23,275 nucleotides of DNA, from the NCBI GenBank assembly GCA_001604435.1, contig LVBO01000093.1, positions 1 through 23,275 on the forward strand, in the 5' to 3' direction. Shown here piece by piece: positions 22,196-23,275 of the stretch (position 1 is its first letter; each line of letters opens with the position of its first letter). The notes below the pieces were generated by a model, which searched no databases, was not told the origin of the DNA, and worked only from the letters and a program-made list of their open reading frames with translations. The stretch is from Synergistales bacterium Syner_01. GTDB taxonomy: Bacteria > Synergistota > Synergistia > Synergistales > Aminobacteriaceae. The position numbers and the translations under genes are program-made.

Positions 22196-22274
22196 GTTTG
22201 CAGGGCAAACGGTTTCTTTCCCCGAAGTTTTTTTATGTAGAATATATAGAGAGTCGTTTTTTGTTATTCTATAT
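22196..22274 (+). promoter_or_regulatory. Structured leader region before the NuoE-like gene
   Basis: Two inverted repeats lie in the AT-rich gap before the operon. GTTTGC-AGG-GCAAAC (22196-22210) is a perfect 6+6 dyad. ATGTAGAATA (22235-22244) pairs with TATTCTATAT (22265-22274) over ten positions with one wobble and a 20-nt loop. They may be operators or transcript structures. The promoter itself could not be fixed. Confidence 0.35.
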
Positions 22275-22308
22275 GTTATTAAATTCACTATACTTAGGGG
22301 GTCGGGCA

Positions 22309-22788
22309 ATGGTTGTGGAAACAAAGCAAGACGTGCGTTCCATGGTACAGGAGATCACCGCTCCGTGGAAAGAGAAGCACGGCGGTGTTATCCCGGTGCT
22401 TCAGGAGACCCAGCGGCAGGTAGGGTACTTGTCCCGGGAGGCAATGGAAGTAGTTTCGGAGGAACTGGGCGTTCCTCTTGCAGAGCTTTACGGCGTGGCA
22501 ACTTTCTATGCCCAGTTTCATCTGAAGCCCAGGGGACGCCATATTATCAGAGTGTGCCGTGGAACGGCGTGTCATGTTCGCGGAAGCGCAAAGATCATGG
22601 ACAGAATCATGTCCATGCTCAGTGTAAAGGAAAACGGAACCACCGACGACCTGCGTTTTACGCTTGAACCGGTCGCGTGTCTCGGTTGTTGCGGTCTTGC
22701 CCCCGTGGTGATGATAGACGACGATACGCACGGCAGACTCACCGACGACGAAGCGGCCTTGCAAAATTTCCTTGATCAGTACGCCTGA
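22309..22788 (+). CDS. NuoE-like [2Fe-2S] thioredoxin-fold subunit
   Basis: A 159-residue subunit of the NuoE/HndA family, which carries a [2Fe-2S] cluster in NADH dehydrogenases and NAD(P)-linked, often electron-bifurcating, [FeFe]-hydrogenases. The four ligands are Cys83 and Cys88 (CRGTACH) and Cys124 and Cys128 (CLGCCG), the canonical C-x4-C and C-x3-C pairs. The N-terminal helix bundle contains VLQETQRQVGYLSREAM, then LGVPLAELYGVATFYAQF, as in homologues. The frame is open back to 22039, but the ATG at 22309, 7 bp after AGGGGG, gives the family start, and the upstream part is AT-rich, non-coding DNA. Next is a histidine-kinase-like ATPase gene, the order seen in Clostridia-type hydrogenase operons, so a hydrogenase or formate/NAD oxidoreductase role is likely. 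Confidence 0.93.
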   Translation: MVVETKQDVRSMVQEITAPWKEKHGGVIPVLQETQRQVGYLSREAMEVVSEELGVPLAELYGVATFYAQFHLKPRGRHIIRVCRGTACHVRGSAKIMDRIMSMLSVKENGTTDDLRFTLEPVACLGCCGLAPVVMIDDDTHGRLTDDEAALQNFLDQYA

Positions 22789-22790
22789 TC

Positions 22791-23275
22791 ATGCTCGAGG
22801 ATCTCTCCCACCATATTCTCGATATCGCTGAGAACGGTGTGAATGCCGGAGCCGATACGATTGTTGTCACATTCGACGACGACGGCGAGTTTATTCGTTT
22901 AACCGTGCGCGACAACGGCAGAGGAATGAATGAAGCGACAGCCCGAGCTGTTGTGGATCCTTTCTATACAACGCGGACTGAACGCAGGGTGGGTCTTGGG
23001 CTGCCTTTTCTGAAACAACTCGCCGAGTTATGCGGTGGAGTTTTTTTACTTTCCTCAACCCCGGGGAAAGGCACAACGGTTTCGGCGTCATTCAATAAAA
23101 AAAGCGTAGATACTCCTCCTCCTGGGGATATCCCCTCGACACTGCTTACTCTCCTTGTCGGTCACGGGCATGTCTCCTGGAAGTATGTTCACAGAGTCGG
23201 CAAGAGGGAGTTTCTTCTGGACAGCGATGAACTGAAGGAAGCGCTCGGGGGCGGGAACCCTTTCACAGACCCCGC
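22791..23275 (+). CDS. Histidine-kinase-like ATPase (GHKL), 5' part
   Basis: A gene that begins at the ATG at 22791, 2 bp after the stop of the NuoE-like gene, and runs past the right edge (161 codons visible). It has a GHKL ATPase fold without any sensor or phospho-acceptor domain. The N-box includes LDIAENGVNA (Glu14, Asn15), the G1 box is DNGRGM (41-46) and the G2 box is VGLGL (67-71). A dimerization/HisKA segment is absent. After residue 105 the fold ends and a different region starts (TPPPGDIPSTLLTLLVGHG), with continuation beyond the window. No separate ribosome binding site is needed because the stop and start are so close. The position right after a NuoE-like subunit matches the small HATPase gene seen in many [FeFe]-hydrogenase operons. 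Its substrate or partner is not established. Confidence 0.85.
   Translation, partial: MLEDLSHHILDIAENGVNAGADTIVVTFDDDGEFIRLTVRDNGRGMNEATARAVVDPFYTTRTERRVGLGLPFLKQLAELCGGVFLLSSTPGKGTTVSASFNKKSVDTPPPGDIPSTLLTLLVGHGHVSWKYVHRVGKREFLLDSDELKEALGGGNPFTDP

Noticed and set aside
22289..22294. TATACT as -10 box of the NuoE-like gene
   Set aside because: Transcription would start on or after the ribosome binding site, only about 8 bp before the ATG, and no -35 is present.
1..23275. tRNA/rRNA genes, CRISPR arrays, insertion sequences, phage or integrase genes
   Set aside because: I looked for cloverleaf-like segments, regularly spaced direct repeats and transposase motifs and saw none. This is by eye, not by a search tool.

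Overview
The window is a compact bacterial chromosome segment of moderate GC content. It has short intergenic gaps, many stop/start overlaps, strong GGAGG-type ribosome binding sites and sigma70-like promoters. It carries an LpxL-type lipid A acyltransferase (so an outer membrane is expected), several exported envelope proteins, a polar amino-acid ABC transporter, an AEC carrier, and the start of an operon resembling those for NAD(P)-linked [FeFe]-hydrogenases. This mix of Clostridia-like metabolism with a diderm envelope fits an anaerobic, amino-acid-fermenting member of the Synergistota. That assignment is inference from gene content, not a search result. No tRNA, rRNA, CRISPR array, insertion sequence or phage gene was seen.

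Layout. 1-5100 (+): the 3' end of an unrecognised gene, tyrS, a possible degenerate glycosyltransferase, an lpxL-like acyltransferase starting on the stop codon of the previous gene, and an orphan gene, closed by a terminator shared with the opposite strand. 5161-6876 (-): ABC permease and ATPase overlapping by 11 bp behind a clear promoter, and upstream of them a self-contained 42-codon gene with its own promoter, dyad, RBS and terminator. 7041-7925 (+): a metallo-beta-lactamase-fold hydrolase. 7942-8868 (-): an AEC-family carrier. 9020-10402 (+): a phosphomannomutase/phosphoglucomutase. 10425-11135 (-): a FadR-type regulator, divergent from 11228-12874 (+), a nucleoside kinase with ThrRS-like N-terminal domains, which is followed by a shortened LacI-type regulator. 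13777-14052 (+): a strong promoter and a 60-residue cysteine-containing small protein. 14055-18461 (-): an envelope operon of an exported DUF4139 protein, a membrane PAS/degenerate-GGDEF protein and a GH3 (NagZ-like) glycosidase. 18636-20218 (+): a YchF-family P-loop protein and a 147-residue orphan, ending in a 23-bp hairpin shared with the convergent SYLF-domain lipoprotein-like gene (20277-20975, -). 21113-22042 (+): a TPR-like protein. 22309-end (+): a NuoE-like [2Fe-2S] subunit and a histidine-kinase-like ATPase cut by the window edge.

Most recognised genes are housekeeping or envelope functions. The least explained parts are two short genes that have full expression signals (6748-6876 and 13870-14052), the dyads placed on their promoters, and the structured 266-bp leader of the NuoE operon. 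I did not find a clear-cut new multi-gene system. The best candidate for one is the LacI-like regulator plus operator-bearing promoter plus Cys-rich small protein unit at 12891-14052.
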